Source: Aschersonia sp. MBC 622 (taxonomy: Eukaryota > Ascomycota > Sordariomycetes > Hypocreales > Clavicipitaceae). From it: DNA of 64,000 bases. A program made the translations under genes and the position numbers. The stretch spans positions 1-64,000 of the forward strand of contig JARJPL010000556.1 of assembly GCA_030782805.1 (NCBI GenBank), given 5' to 3'. This document shows, in pieces, positions 36,316 through 47,960 of this stretch. Each line of letters opens with the position of its first letter. Within the stretch, counting starts at the first letter, position 1. The notes beneath the pieces are model-generated. The model was not told the DNA's origin. It ran no database searches and saw only the letters and a program-made list of their open reading frames with translations.

Positions 36316-36934
36316 GGGCGAGGCAGGCACTTGCAAAGAAATGTAGTATGAAATTGTAACAGTGTGAAAATGATGCATAGAATTGATGGAGCGAGCGAGG
36401 AGTTGGCGGTAGCAGAGAGAATTTGTCTTGGGTGCGATGACTGTTGTTGGCTTGCAGTTAGCCGCTATAAAAAGAAGCATTTCAAACACAGATTGATACA
36501 GTGAAAGTTCAGGAGCATCCGTACCGATCTTTACGATGAATCAGACCGGCCACGGACAAGAAGAGTCACGGAGATTAAAACAACCTCGTCTCATAGGTGA
36601 TACAGAGGATAGGTTCCTGCTGAGCTGGCCAGTACTCGTTCTTGTTTCAGTGTGATAAGGAAGGATGCAAGGGCGCGGTCGGAGCTTACACCGCCCGACC
36701 AAAGTTGCCTATTGAGTCACACCCCGCCGCGCCTAACCCTAGTATTTGGGCCAGCTGCCAATTTGCCCTTCACCCCTCAACCCCGCCATATTTACTCTGG
36801 AGCTTTGAAAGAAAGATCCAAAGAAAATTGTCTCCCGCAAAGAGATACCCGAAATTGATCAACACGAATCAGACACATACACTCGAGACCTTGAAACCCG
36901 GATTACCACCGCCACCGCCATCGCCACCACCGCA
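36316..36934. other. Intergenic, promoter of AsnRS
   Basis: Holds the 3' flank of the agmatinase gene and the promoter of the tRNA synthetase, including the TGAGTCA site listed separately. Confidence 0.6.
36713..36719 (+). promoter_or_regulatory. Gcn4/CPC-1-type site TGAGTCA
   Basis: A perfect seven-base bZIP site lies 216 bases before the ATG of asparaginyl-tRNA synthetase. In fungi cross-pathway control (CPC-1/CpcA/Gcn4) induces aminoacyl-tRNA synthetase genes through this word. A single short match can be chance; the target gene makes it credible. Confidence 0.5.
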
Positions 36935-38765
36935 ATGGCCGCCGTTCAGGAACTCGCTGAGCGGGTCAAGGGCAGCGGCGACATCTGCTACGTCGACACT
37001 GATGTCGGCGTCGACGAGCCCACCGCCGATGGCACCGAGGCCAAGCCCTTCAAGACGCTTCCATTTGCCTACATTCAAAAAATTGACAACCCCGGCACGC
37101 AGTTCCTCTCACGCGCCTCCGTCACGGGCGCCCTGGCCGATGGCGAAGACCCCGCAGCGCGCCTGACATGGAAGGAGCCTGCCAAGAGCGCCGTGAAAAA
37201 GGCCCAGAGCGTGCTCGACATCCACAAGAAGAAGCTCGTCAAGCAGCAAGCCGCACAGGCAGCCGAGGACGCCAAGAAGAAGGCGCGTCTCGACAACCTC
37301 GAGGCTGCCAAGAAGATTGTCCTGACCGAGGATGCCTCGCTGCCCAAGGCTGTCAAGATGGGCATTGCCAACAAGGACGTCAAGCTCGGCGACGGCGAGA
37401 CAAAAGGCGAGCGCGTCAAGGTGTCGGGCCGCATTCACCGCCTGCGCGCCCAGAAGCAGGCCACCTTCATCACTCTGATTGACGGATACGGCCACCTCCA
37501 GTGCGTGCTGCAGGCCGGCGACCTGACCAAGACGTACGACGCCCTTACGTTTGCCCAGGGTACCTCGCTGACGCTCTACGGCGAGATGCGCAAGGTTCCT
37601 GACGGCCAGCAAGCCCCCGACAACCGCGAGCTGCACGTCGACTACTACGAGGTCATTGGCACCTCGCCCGGCGACGAAGAGGCCATCACCAACAAGGTCT
37701 CCGTCTCCCAAAACCAGTGGGACCAGGGCATGCTTGACAACCGCCATCTGGTGCTCCGCGGCGACAACGCCGCCTCGCTGATGAAGCTGCGCTCGCAGGT
37801 CGAGTGGGCTTTCACCAAGACTTACAACGACATGAAGTTCGTCAAGGTCTCCCCTCCTGCGCTGGTGCAGACTCAGGTCGAGGGCGGCGCCACTCTTTTC
37901 AAGGTTCCCTACTACGATGAGGAGGCCTACCTCACCCAGTCCTCCCAGCTATATCTCGAGACGGTTCTCCCCAGTCTCGGCAACGTCTACTGCATTGAAA
38001 AGTCGTTTCGTGCCGAAAAATCGCTGACTAGACGCCACTTGTCCGAGTACAGCCACGTTGAGGCCGAGCTCGACTTTGTCACTTTTGATGAGCTTCTCGA
38101 GCATCTCGAGGAGCTCATGTGCCGCGTCATCGACAGCGTCCTCGCCGACCCCGAGACGGCTGCGTTCCTCAAGGAGCTCAACCCCACCTTTGCCCGTCCC
38201 GCGCGCCCGTTTATGCGCATGAAGTACAGCGACGCCATCGACTGGCTCAACGCCCAGGACCCTCCCATCCTCAACGAGGAGGACAAGCCGCACGTCTTTG
38301 GCGACGACATTGCCGAGGCGGCCGAGCGCAAGATGACGGATGCCATCAACCGCCCCATCTTCCTCACCCACTTTCCCGCCGAGATCAAGGCCTTTTACAT
38401 GAAGAAGGACCCCCAGGACAGGCGCGTCACAGAAAGTGTCGACTGCCTGATGCCCGGCGTTGGCGAGATTGTTGGTGGCTCCATGAGAATGACGGACCTG
38501 GACGAGCTACTTCAGGCCTACAAGACCCAGGGCATTGACTCCAAGGACTACTACTGGTACACTGACCAGCGCAAGTACGTATTTGCAGAAGCATTTTAAA
38601 CATCAGTGTAAAAAAGATGACATGACTAACAAGTTTAGGTACGGTACCTCCCCTCACGGTGGATACGGTCTTGGTTTGGAGCGCTTCCTCGCCTGGATGG
38701 CTAACCAGCACACTGTCCGCACAACATGCCTGTACCCTCGCTTCATGGGTCGCTGCAAGCCGTAG
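36935..38765 (+). CDS. DED81: Asparaginyl-tRNA synthetase, cytosolic
   Basis: Class IIb synthetase that charges tRNA-Asn in cytosolic translation. Exons are 36935-38574 and 38639-38765 (588 residues); the intron interrupts the lysine codon just before motif 3. A eukaryote-type N-terminal extension (about 1-75) and a Lys/Ala coiled region (about 90-130) precede the OB-fold anticodon domain (about 165-250). The catalytic domain shows FRAEKSLTRRHLSEYSHVE (motif 2) and GYGLGLERFLAW (motif 3). MPGVGEIVGGSMRM is the signature that separates AsnRS from AspRS. No mitochondrial presequence. Its stop faces the alpha-glucosidase gene 218 bases away. Confidence 0.96.
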
Positions 38766-38983
38766 ATGCATAAGTTTAGATGTGCTGTTGAGCTATGTTA
38801 TGAATTGTTGGAGATGAAGTGGAATTATGGAGGACCAGAAAAGGCATACGAGGAGGATGTGACGACAGAAACCGACGGGTCTAGACAGATCGACACCCTA
38901 GAACTGCCATTCAAAGACTATTTATTCTGATAAACTATGCTGCGTTTTGGAGGTGGTGAAGCTAGTTAATATCAGTCTCGGGC

Positions 38984-41709
38984 TTAAATCATGAGCCTGG
39001 CCACATCCATCTTGAAAGCAGCAGAGAGATCCTGCTTGACCGCGGCAGAGCTGCTCATCTTGGTGTTTGCCGCAAAACCCTGCTTGCTGCCGCCGCCCAA
39101 AACAGTGATCTTGCTGATAACACTCTTGGTTACGTAGCCAAAAGTTCCGTTGCCCTGGAGCACGCCGTCTTTGTAGGCAAATTCAATGAGCGTCGTCTTG
39201 CCGTGCTGGTCCGCCGACTCGCCGTCGTCCAGGTACAGGTTGCCGGCCGCCGCGCCGTCCTCGTCGAGCGCCACCAGGAGCTCAAAGTCCTGCTCGCGGA
39301 CCTCGGCCGTCGTCATGCCCGACCGCGTGCGCAACGGTGTAACGGTGCCGCCGCGTAGCAGCAGCGGCAGGTCGTCGAGCTGCTGGTCCGGGCGGACGAC
39401 GGTGCGGCCCTCGCCGACGACTTTTTCGTGCGTGTAAAAGTCGTAGAAGACGTCGCGCGGGAGATAGAAGCGAGCATCGGTGCTGTTCTCGTCAATGACG
39501 GGCGCGACGAGCAGCGACGGTCCGTAAAAGAATTGTGCGTCGAGGCCGTACGTGGCCGCGTCGTGCGGGTACAGGAAGAACATGGGCTGGAGGCAGGGCG
39601 CGCCGGCGACGGACTGCGCGTGCAGGGCCGTGTAAAAGTAGTCGAGCAGGCGGTAGCGAATGTCAATAGCCTTGCGGGCGGCGCGTGCAACCGACGGCCA
39701 GCGGTAAAACTCTTGCGGTGCCTGCCCGATGGCGTTGTGATTGCGGTAAAAAGGCTGGAAGGCGCCGAGCATGGCCCAGCGCGCGCAGAGCGCCTCGGTG
39801 GTGTTGCCGCCAAAGCCGCACACGTCGGAGCCGACGACGGGGACCTGGAAAAAGGCAGCAAAGGCGAGCATGCCGCGGATGCTCCAGAGGTAGTGGTCCC
39901 AGGTCGACACGTTGTCGCCGAGCCAGTGGCTGACGTGCCTGCCGGCGCCGGCAAAGGTCGAGCGCGTGATGACGAGCGGGCGGAGCGCCGGGCGGCGCGC
40001 CACCATGGCGGCGCGCGAAAACGACGACATCATGCTACCGTAGAGGTTGTGCGTGTCGTACAGCGTCAGGCCGTTGGCGTGGACAAGGTCCGGCCGGGCG
40101 GTCTTATTGGGCAGCCCGCCGTTGTGGTTGTTGATGCGGTACGGCGGGAACAAGAGGTCGCGGCCGGGCAGGCCCTTGTGGCGGACCGCTGTTGCCGTCT
40201 CCTCGTTGTCGCTCATGACTTGCTGCTGCTGCTGCTGCTGTGAAGGACCGAGCTTGCGGCGGCGGTGCGGGTTGTCGCAGGGAAACACGCAAAAGTTGGA
40301 GGGCTCGTTCATGTCGATCCAGAGGTAGTCAATGTCGACGCCTGTCTCGGGGGAGAAGAACTCTGCAAACTCATTGGTCCAGTACGAGGACGTGTTGGCG
40401 GCGAACCAGTCCGGATACGCGGCAGGACCCGGCCACACGACGCCGCGGTAGACATCGCCCTTGAACATCATAAAGGCATTGCTGTCGACGCCCCGGTGAA
40501 ACGGCGCGTAGTCTTTGGCGGCCACGGCAGGGTCGACCATGACGACGTACTTTTGGCCATTGTCATGCAAGTCCTTGATAAAGCTCCGCACTTTATCGAG
40601 GGGGAAGTTTTTGGGGTCGAGAGAAAAGACCTGGACATTGATGTGAGTGAGGACTTCTCCGAATAGATGATTGGTGGTGGACAAGACTTACGGCACGGCC
40701 CTCCATGTAGTCGATATCCGTCCACATGGTCTCGAGAGGGATTTTGGCGGCACTATAGTTGGCTACGACCTCGGTCACCTCGTCAATATCAACGTATCCC
40801 CATCGGCAGTTGTGGAAGCCGAGGCCAGAGTAGGGCGTGAGGGCCGGAAGGCCGGCGACCTGTGCGTACTGCTTGCTGACGTCGATGGGTGACGGGCCGG
40901 CGAGGAAGTAAAAGTCAAAGACGCCACCAATTGTGTTGTACTCGAGATACTGACCGCTGGCATCGCGGTCGATCCTGATGTCCATGCCGTTGGAGTTGAG
41001 CAAAAAGACGCCGTGCGTGCCGCCGCCCTCGCGATGGTCAAAGTACACGGGATGACTGCCGTACAAGTTCTGATTCTGGCCGACGCCGGGATTGTCCAGG
41101 TTCCATAGGGTCCGGGTGTAGTCCGTCGTCGGGAGCCGCATGCTGTCCGTGTGCTCGCCGAGGCCGTATAGGTTCGGCGCGGCGGGTAGTCGTGTGCGGA
41201 GGCGCAGGTACTGCGACTCAAAGACGAGGGGCGCGGCGGCCGAGTCGAACAGCACCTCGCCCGTCGCGGTGCGCGAGACAGTAAAGGAAAATGGGTTGCT
41301 CTTGTAGTCAAACTTCAGGGCCGAGGATGTGCAGTCTACGCCGCCCGAGGGCGGCCGGGGGAAGACAGACTTGGGCACCTGGTAGACTTGCTCGTCGGCG
41401 TCGATGATTTGGACGTGAATGCGCTCGACTGCGAGGGAGTGTCAGACAAGAGGGCCTCGATACAAGTGTCCGTGTGCACGGCTTACCAGTGTCGTAGCTG
41501 ACGACGAGCTTGAGATGCTCGAGGTCGTTGCCAAAGGCGTTGCAGGCTTTACCCGCGAGCTTCAAGTCGGCCGTGAGGCCATGGGCAGAGGTCTGGACGT
41601 TGGCAGCCTTGTAGCCCGGGCACTTGTCCGCGGCCGAGTTATCGGCAACGGCTGCGCTGGCCACCGCGGCCAAGCTCGCATGCAGAACAACGAGGATGAT
41701 GCCCTTCAT
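38984..41709 (-). CDS. Secreted GH31 alpha-glucosidase
   Basis: Releases glucose from the non-reducing ends of maltose and starch fragments outside the cell. Predicted exons are 41709-41487, 41428-40692 and 40630-38984 (868 residues). It opens with a signal peptide (MKGIILVVLHASLAAVASA). The N-terminal domain contains LYGLGEHTDSMRLP, then the catalytic barrel begins near GFHNCRWGYVD. The nucleophile is the Asp in WIDMNEPSNF and the acid/base the Asp in SHWLGDN, both intact. A poly-Gln/Ser insert follows the nucleophile loop (CAG-type run, about 40204-40240). Several NxS/T sites suggest N-glycosylation. A maltase-type GH31 enzyme fits best; alpha-xylosidase is unlikely from the EPSNF loop. Confidence 0.95.
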
Positions 41710-44417
41710 TGTGGTTGGGTCAGAGGTCGGCAGGTGTCTATGAAGAAGACGTCAACAGCTCTGGGATGCAAGAATCTCTGTGTGAGTAGTTGACGAGTCC
41801 GATTGGGGCAATCTGCAGGACACGGCACAAAATCAAAACAAAGGCCATCACGAATGTTACCCGGTTCCAGTGCTACCTTCCTTGGCTGCTGGTACCTTAT
41901 TACCCCTCATCTCATCCGATGGACCAGCGCCGGAGAAGGCAGGGAAGGCGGAGAGCTTTCCGATTGCCTAATATGAGTTTTGGCCGGGGAATCAATTCGG
42001 TCCTATTCGGATGCGCTACTGGAGGGGCCAGAAAGGGGCCAGAAAGGGGCCAGAAAGGGACCACGATGGCTCATTCCAGTGGCCTGTTTTTGGTGGTGAT
42101 GGGTTCATCATTTTGCTGCAACTAGGCGGAGACGGCGCGGGGTCTAGGATTACTAAATATTTGCACTTTGTTGCTGAATACAGCTATTGAAGACGGAAGC
42201 GTAGGCTGTCTCTGAAAATGAGAAAACTTAGCTTTGCTTTTTCGGTTCTTCATATTTTTGTTGTTTTTCGTCTGCTTTCCATCTCCGTCGCTTGGTCGCT
42301 TGTTTCTGCTCTTTTTCCTCTTCTTGTTAAATAGTCTTTAATACTAGTCACTCTCATCATTATTTCGACCTATACAAAGAAATTATTCTCGGTATATATT
42401 CAATTCAACTTGATCAAGTCTACATGCAACCGATTTTCGCATCTTTGAGCTCCTTATTCAACTGCAAGGGAGCGCTGATGTCGGTCCGGCAAAAGTACAC
42501 TAATTAGACGGGACGGCTAGGCGGATAGAATCACCGATGCGCGGGACCGATTTCCCTTTGGTGTGGGGTTACAAGGTACGTCATATGTGTATGGATAGAT
42601 GAGTATAGGCACCCGATATGAAGGCAATACGTATAATACATTGGAGCCAGTCATATGGCGACATGCGGGCTAGTTGACCAGTCGGCGGCCTCAGCTTCGT
42701 GCACCATCAAAGGACCAAGAATCACGACAAATACCTTGCAAAGACCAAAAACCCGCACATTGAGAAACTTGACGCCCGTTTCGAACGGCTGTGGTGAGTC
42801 ATTCCTGTCCGCCCAAGTCAGGGGCGTTCTGCCAGGCACCCCGTTCGAGATGCAAGGTCCTGCCTTGTGTTTATCAGTAACCGAGTCGTACGAGGGTGAC
42901 CTCCTCCTTGCAACACTTTTGACAACACCCAAGACATGCATATTGCCATGGTGCAGCGAAGAAGAAAAAAAGTTGGCATGTGCCAGAGGATGTTTTCACC
43001 TCATTGGGCAATGGTGCAAACGGGATTCATTGCACATAAAACAAGGACTGTAGCAGCTGAGCAAGCCTCAGAGTCAGCCAAGGCGCTCAGCACCAACCTT
43101 TTTCGAAGCCACAGCTGTTTGGAAGATCAATAGTCGGTTGCGTCGACCTCGGCAAATCGTCTCTCGTGGCTCCGATTTGTTCTTGATGCGTATGCGCAAT
43201 GCATGTCCGACTTGGGGCTTTCGTCATCTGGCACCCAACTTAACGGACCCATGAACCCGGACCTCTCATGTCAGACTACTGACGGCGACGAGCAACAGGT
43301 ATTTGCGTGCATTTTAAAGTTGTCGGCAAAGTACTCCGTGTGTTACGCTTGTGCTTCTGCATGCAGGCCCGATAAGTCCCGCCGAGGCCTGACTATAGAC
43401 TGGCGTTGCGTTCATCCCTACCGTGTGTTACGTGTGTCGAGGCTGCCTGATGAGCATACCTTTACAAGATCCAGAAGGCTGCGGCCGCCAAGGCTGAAAC
43501 GCAAGACTGAATTCATAGGCTCAACTTTGTCTACGCAACGTTCTTGCCCAAGTTAAGCTACTAACTGCGCCCCAGCCGTGGGGGAGGGGTCGCTCGTCAG
43601 CCTCAGCCGCGTGACAACCTATTGATGATGAAAACACTATTTACACTTTCCTCTGTGGCTTGTAAAAAGGCAACCACACAAAACGGCCGTTTTGCTGCGA
43701 GGTACTTGCTTGTGAGGCCTCTTGACTGACTTTGCTGGCCCCGGTAGTTCCGGCCTGTAGCTGTCTGGTTTGCAACGGCCAATTCGCTACAATAACGTTA
43801 TAGATGTCTTGGCGGAACTTGGGTAACCTGATCTGTCCGACGTCAAATATCATTGACTCGAGTATCATGAGATGAGAATGATCTGTGCTGTTTATTCAGA
43901 GCTGCTCCACGTGCCCTATATACTCAAGTGCCTCACTCTGTCCCTTCTTCACAATGGTGGGTGTGAGCCATTCACGACAACGGACACCGAGCAACTACAG
44001 TCGGGCGGCATCAGAACGCACATTGACCCCTTCCTTTTGACTGTTTCGCAAAACACCCAAGCCTACAATACCTTGGTGTTCTGGAAAAAGTAGAGGAAAA
44101 AGACCGCTGCGCATTTGTGGTGGCGCTGCACATACTAGCCGCCTTACGCCTTACAAGATGGTGTGTGAGCGTGGCACTGGCCGGCCACCACAAATGCTCA
44201 CAGAAACCGAGAGGTATATCACTGCATCACCTCTGTTATCCTCGCACTTGTTCATTTCATCTCTTATTTTAATCCACAACCAGTTTCCATCATTGCATGA
44301 TTTTCTGTCTCTTAATTCATTACCCATATCTTTCCATCTGTTCTTCTAGTATTTCCCCTTCGGGGTCAAGTCACAACACAGCCTTGGCTATCCGTGATAC
44401 ATACCATTCACAGAATC
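41710..44417. other. Intergenic, no supported gene
   Basis: 2.7 kb between divergent genes. It contains an 11-base minisatellite (listed separately) near the alpha-glucosidase start. A minus-strand frame at 42651-42941 has one ankyrin-like word but no repeat pattern. Nothing else recognisable. Confidence 0.55.
42024..42060. repeat. 11-base minisatellite GGGGCCAGAAA
   Basis: Three exact copies (42024-42034, 42035-42045, 42046-42056) plus a partial fourth, about 315 bases upstream of the alpha-glucosidase start on its promoter side. Confidence 0.9.
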
Positions 44418-47123
44418 ATGCCTCATATTAGAACACAGTGCTCCACAGGACCTACATCACAGAGGCAACAATACCAACAGCCGCAGTATAACCAACAAAA
44501 CATGGCTACCAACCAGCAGAGCCAGCGTCATGCACAGCACTATGCACATCAGCATATGCAGCAGGCTTCCCGGCACAGGGAAAACAGAGACAGGGGTGTG
44601 GATCCATCGATACCAACATCGGAATCCGATACCGACCAACCTTCGGTATACATGTCAGACGTACGAAAGATGGCGCCAGCCGACAAGGCGATGGAGTCGT
44701 TGACGACGTACCATGTTACCAAACTCGTCAAGAAGCCCCTTACCATGATTGAGCGCAGCCTTAATGTGGCAAAGCCATGGGAGAAGGCCGATATCGTCAG
44801 AAGAGACAGTCTCTCTCAGGATGAAATCTTGGAGCGCCTAGACGAGGCCAGCAGAAAGAATACCAAAGATATACGGGCTCGAATAGCCAAGTATCCAGAG
44901 GCGTTGCGGGTTCAGGTTGACAAAGCGACCAAAAATCGCGAAAAGAGTGAGAGGGACTGTCGCTTTGTTTGGGAGCTGGTTCAGACTGACGACGAGCTGG
45001 TGCCGCTCCCACCCAATACAGAGGCCTCGGACCACGAAAACCCGGATGTCAAATACAAGGGGTCATCGCGGAGACATGAAGCCAAGCGCAAAGAAATGAC
45101 AAACTCTGCAGTGTGGAGCGATTCATCTTCAGCAACCGGCAAGAGACGTTCGGATAGGGTGGCCGTGACTCTTTATTTCAAGCGATCTCCAGCACCTGGA
45201 CAGAACCCAGTGGCATTGTACAAGCAGCTGAGAAAGCGTGTTCATGAAGCACCTCCGAGACGTGACACCCCGCCAAAGACTGTCCCTGTTCCACAGAACG
45301 AGGCACCAGCATACGAGCCTGTCCCAGTCGCAGACGAATACACGCCCCCAGTGCATCACGGTACACGGCCTCCGCCACCTGTGCCTCACAACACAAGGCC
45401 CGCGCCAGTACCGCAACCAAATCCTCGCCCAGTTGGTGTATCATTTGGGAGCCAACAGCTACCAAAGGTGTCTGACTCGCAACAGGATCCTCGACTCAAA
45501 CAGGCGGCTCCGTCTGTCCCGCCTTACACAGATCCGAGAGCGCACCAACCTACGCAAGCTTATCAACCTACTTCAATACACAGTGACTGGACAGCACAAG
45601 CTGCGCAGTATGCTCAGGCTTCTCGGCCCATCCCTCCTCACACAGAGCCGAGAGCGCAACCTACGCAAACTTACCAGCATGCTTCTCTACACAATGACCT
45701 GAAAGAACAAGCTGCGCAGTATGCCCAGGCTTCTCGGTCCATCCCTCCTCACACAGATCCGAGAGCGCAACCTACGCAAGCTTATCAACCTGCTTCACTA
45801 CACAGTGACTCGACAATACAAGATGCGCAGTATGCCCAGGCTTCTCGGCCCATCCCTCCTTACACAGAGCCGAGAGTGCAACCTAGGCAAGCTTACCAGC
45901 CTGCTTCACTACACAGTGACTCGACAGCACAAGATACGCAGTATGCCCAGGCTTCTCAATCTGGTCCGCTTCATACAGAGCCGAGAGTGCAACCTACGCA
46001 GACTGCTCAGACCGCTCAGTATGATCCAGTTCACGGGGAGCCGAGCGGCGGTCCTACTCAGTCTGGTCAGCGTGCTCATCATCGCAGCGAGCCGAAGCCC
46101 AAAGCGCAGCATCCGCGGTCTTCTCAGCCTCCTCCCATGTACACAGATCCGAGAGCCCGGCCCGCAGAGGTTCCTCCGCCATCTCAGTCCCACGCGGCGA
46201 AAGTGCAACTCCCACAGGCCGCTCAACTCCATCACAATATGAAACCGAGGCATCGGTCGGAACAGATCTATGAGCAGACGCAGCAGTCTCGACAGCAAGC
46301 TGTGCCTCAGCGTACCCCAAATGTGCCGTCGCGCCCGGCTGTTCATACAGCCGAGCCAGCACATTACCAAAGTCGCGGTGCAAGCTTAAATGGGAATCCT
46401 GCAAGTATTCTCCATCTCTGGAACCAAGCTGCTGGGGAACGCCGAGCCCGCAGGCAGAGTCCTCGTCGCACTCACAAGGTGCCAGAATCCGGAGAGTCGA
46501 CTGCATCTCACTATGATGATGAAGAGGAGATATTTAGCGACTCAGGCGCGTCGATGGAGTCTGCGTCGCAGTACACTTTTGTGACGGCCAGCCCAAAGCC
46601 GGTCCCTGCAAGACCCAGAAGTGACTCTACTGCTCGGGTGAGACCGATGAATGGGACTTCTTCGGCGGGTACAACACGGACCGTGAGAGACCGTTGGGGG
46701 GGCAGCCCAGGTGATGCCCGGCTGCCAGATTCAAAACTCAACCCCAATGGACCAGGCCGTCCCCATACTCGGGCGCCTCAAGTAGATACGAGGGCTTCGC
46801 GAGGTACTGAAAAAGCTGCGGAAATGCATTCAACGTATTCGGACATGGAAACGCTCGATCCGCAGTCGTGGGGCAACGTACACTCCAGAGGTGACGACTG
46901 GCGGTCCGCACAAGCGCAAAGAAGCCCTGAAATCGCGACTGATCATTGGGAAGACCTCATTTACTCCGACTCGGATGAAGCAGACGAGCCAAGGGGGCCA
47001 AGCCGGCAGTTTAGCTGGCAACGCGAACCTCGAGATCGCAATGGTGGACGAGAGTCCGCTGGCAGTGGCGGGGGTGGGCGGCGGTCGATGCCCCGTGGAC
47101 CCGCGCCACGTGGAAACCGATAA
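44418..47123 (+). CDS. Large disordered protein with 37-residue tandem repeats
   Basis: Intronless, 901 residues from the ATG at 44418. The first about 60 residues are Gln/His-rich. Residues about 75-280 form the only part that looks folded: VTKLVKKPLTMIERS, KPWEKADIVR, a charged helix and VAVTLYFKRSPAPGQNPVALY. From memory a similar domain heads many low-complexity fungal hypothetical proteins; no function is known to me. The rest is Pro/Gln/Ser/Arg-rich and includes five tandem units of 37-38 residues (see repeat entry), then an acidic patch (DDEEEIFSD) and an Arg/Gly-rich tail (GGGRRSMPRGPAPRGNR) suggestive of RNA binding or condensate proteins, which is inference. I name no function. Confidence 0.75.
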   Translation: MPHIRTQCSTGPTSQRQQYQQPQYNQQNMATNQQSQRHAQHYAHQHMQQASRHRENRDRGVDPSIPTSESDTDQPSVYMSDVRKMAPADKAMESLTTYHVTKLVKKPLTMIERSLNVAKPWEKADIVRRDSLSQDEILERLDEASRKNTKDIRARIAKYPEALRVQVDKATKNREKSERDCRFVWELVQTDDELVPLPPNTEASDHENPDVKYKGSSRRHEAKRKEMTNSAVWSDSSSATGKRRSDRVAVTLYFKRSPAPGQNPVALYKQLRKRVHEAPPRRDTPPKTVPVPQNEAPAYEPVPVADEYTPPVHHGTRPPPPVPHNTRPAPVPQPNPRPVGVSFGSQQLPKVSDSQQDPRLKQAAPSVPPYTDPRAHQPTQAYQPTSIHSDWTAQAAQYAQASRPIPPHTEPRAQPTQTYQHASLHNDLKEQAAQYAQASRSIPPHTDPRAQPTQAYQPASLHSDSTIQDAQYAQASRPIPPYTEPRVQPRQAYQPASLHSDSTAQDTQYAQASQSGPLHTEPRVQPTQTAQTAQYDPVHGEPSGGPTQSGQRAHHRSEPKPKAQHPRSSQPPPMYTDPRARPAEVPPPSQSHAAKVQLPQAAQLHHNMKPRHRSEQIYEQTQQSRQQAVPQRTPNVPSRPAVHTAEPAHYQSRGASLNGNPASILHLWNQAAGERRARRQSPRRTHKVPESGESTASHYDDEEEIFSDSGASMESASQYTFVTASPKPVPARPRSDSTARVRPMNGTSSAGTTRTVRDRWGGSPGDARLPDSKLNPNGPGRPHTRAPQVDTRASRGTEKAAEMHSTYSDMETLDPQSWGNVHSRGDDWRSAQAQRSPEIATDHWEDLIYSDSDEADEPRGPSRQFSWQREPRDRNGGRESAGSGGGGRRSMPRGPAPRGNR
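45507..46020 (+). repeat. 111-base coding tandem repeat
   Basis: Units start near 45507, 45621, 45732, 45843 and 45954 with an exact 111-base period (first unit 114). Each encodes about 37 residues of the pattern ASRPIPPHTEPRAQPTQ, then YQPASLHSDSTAQ and AQYAQ. Units are near-identical in DNA, so the array is young or homogenised. Other frames and the opposite strand also stay open across it because the period is a multiple of three. Confidence 0.9.
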
Positions 47124-47960
47124 ATAATGCCATGTACGGATGGATATACGATCGTGCTTTTCTCGTTTGAAATTTTGTTGTTTTCCTAGGCCACATGTTT
47201 GAGACTTGGAAGCAGAACTGAAGAAGGGCCACCGGCACCCAGCGATTGGCCCTGGACTCACATTGCTGCGAAAAACTGTTTACGAGTTTTTCGCTCTGGC
47301 AGATAATGAAATTGTCATGGACTTTTACCTTGGTATGCGTAGTAGTCTTCGTGATGTCGTCGCAAGGATGGTTCACTAGCCTCAGGGGCTAACCAAGACT
47401 TTTAGTAGATGAGCATCCACCGATAGGGCTCGACGGTGGGATGTGCCAAGCTTCAGCCAAGCCCGAGTTTGATTCATCCATGTCACCGAAGGCGGCAGCA
47501 TGTTTATCAAACTCATGAATCACGGATGGCACGAAGAATATGACTCGGGTACCAGCTTCTCAATGAGAAGCCGCATAATCGAGAGTACCATGGAACATGC
47601 CCGCTGATCCCTACCATTGGGCAGCTGGTGGCTGTGAAACCACGCTGCAACGGCTGGCTTGGCATTGCCATTGAAACAGAAGTAGGCATTGCTCTTTTGA
47701 AAAAGACGATCTTCACGATCCTCAAAAGGACCGAAAACTGAAGGAGCGCAAACACGCATACTCCAGTTTTAATTGGTTCGTCGGATTATGTCTCGGTGCA
47801 CGCGTCATCAGTCTACGTGGAACATTCAGGTCGAGGCTGGTGCACGTGACGCAATGAGTCCGAGACAAGACCAAGAGCCATCTTTAGGCTCATACTCGCG
47901 TACGGATTACACGGGACGCGGTGTATCTGTCCATTGATCTTGCTCTCCAAATGTGCAATT
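47124..47960. other. Intergenic with a probable gene relic
   Basis: Between the repeat-protein gene and the GT17 gene. The only item of note is the minus-strand relic at 47398-47759, listed separately. Confidence 0.5.
47398..47759 (-). pseudogene. Candidate frameshifted gene fragment, family unknown
   Basis: Reading from 47759 downwards, about 75 residues have a protein-like composition (EDREDRLFQKSNAYFCFNG, then KPAVAAWFHSHQLPNGRDQ and MVLSIMRLLIEKLVPES). They run into a stop, but the neighbouring frame continues at once as FVPSVIHEFDKHAAAF and ends GLAEAWHIPPSSP before a stop near 47398. One frameshift near 47545 would explain both parts. There is no sensible start or intron context. I do not recognise the family. 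A sequencing error in a real small gene is an alternative. Confidence 0.35.

Noticed and set aside
42651..42941. Possible ankyrin-repeat relic on the minus strand (GRTPLTWADRND)
   Set aside because: Only one ankyrin-like word; neighbouring frames give no further repeats.
45238..46370. Long shadow frames on both strands across the repeat protein
   Set aside because: They stay open only because the 111-base repeat period is a multiple of three; codon use and start context favour the 901-residue frame.
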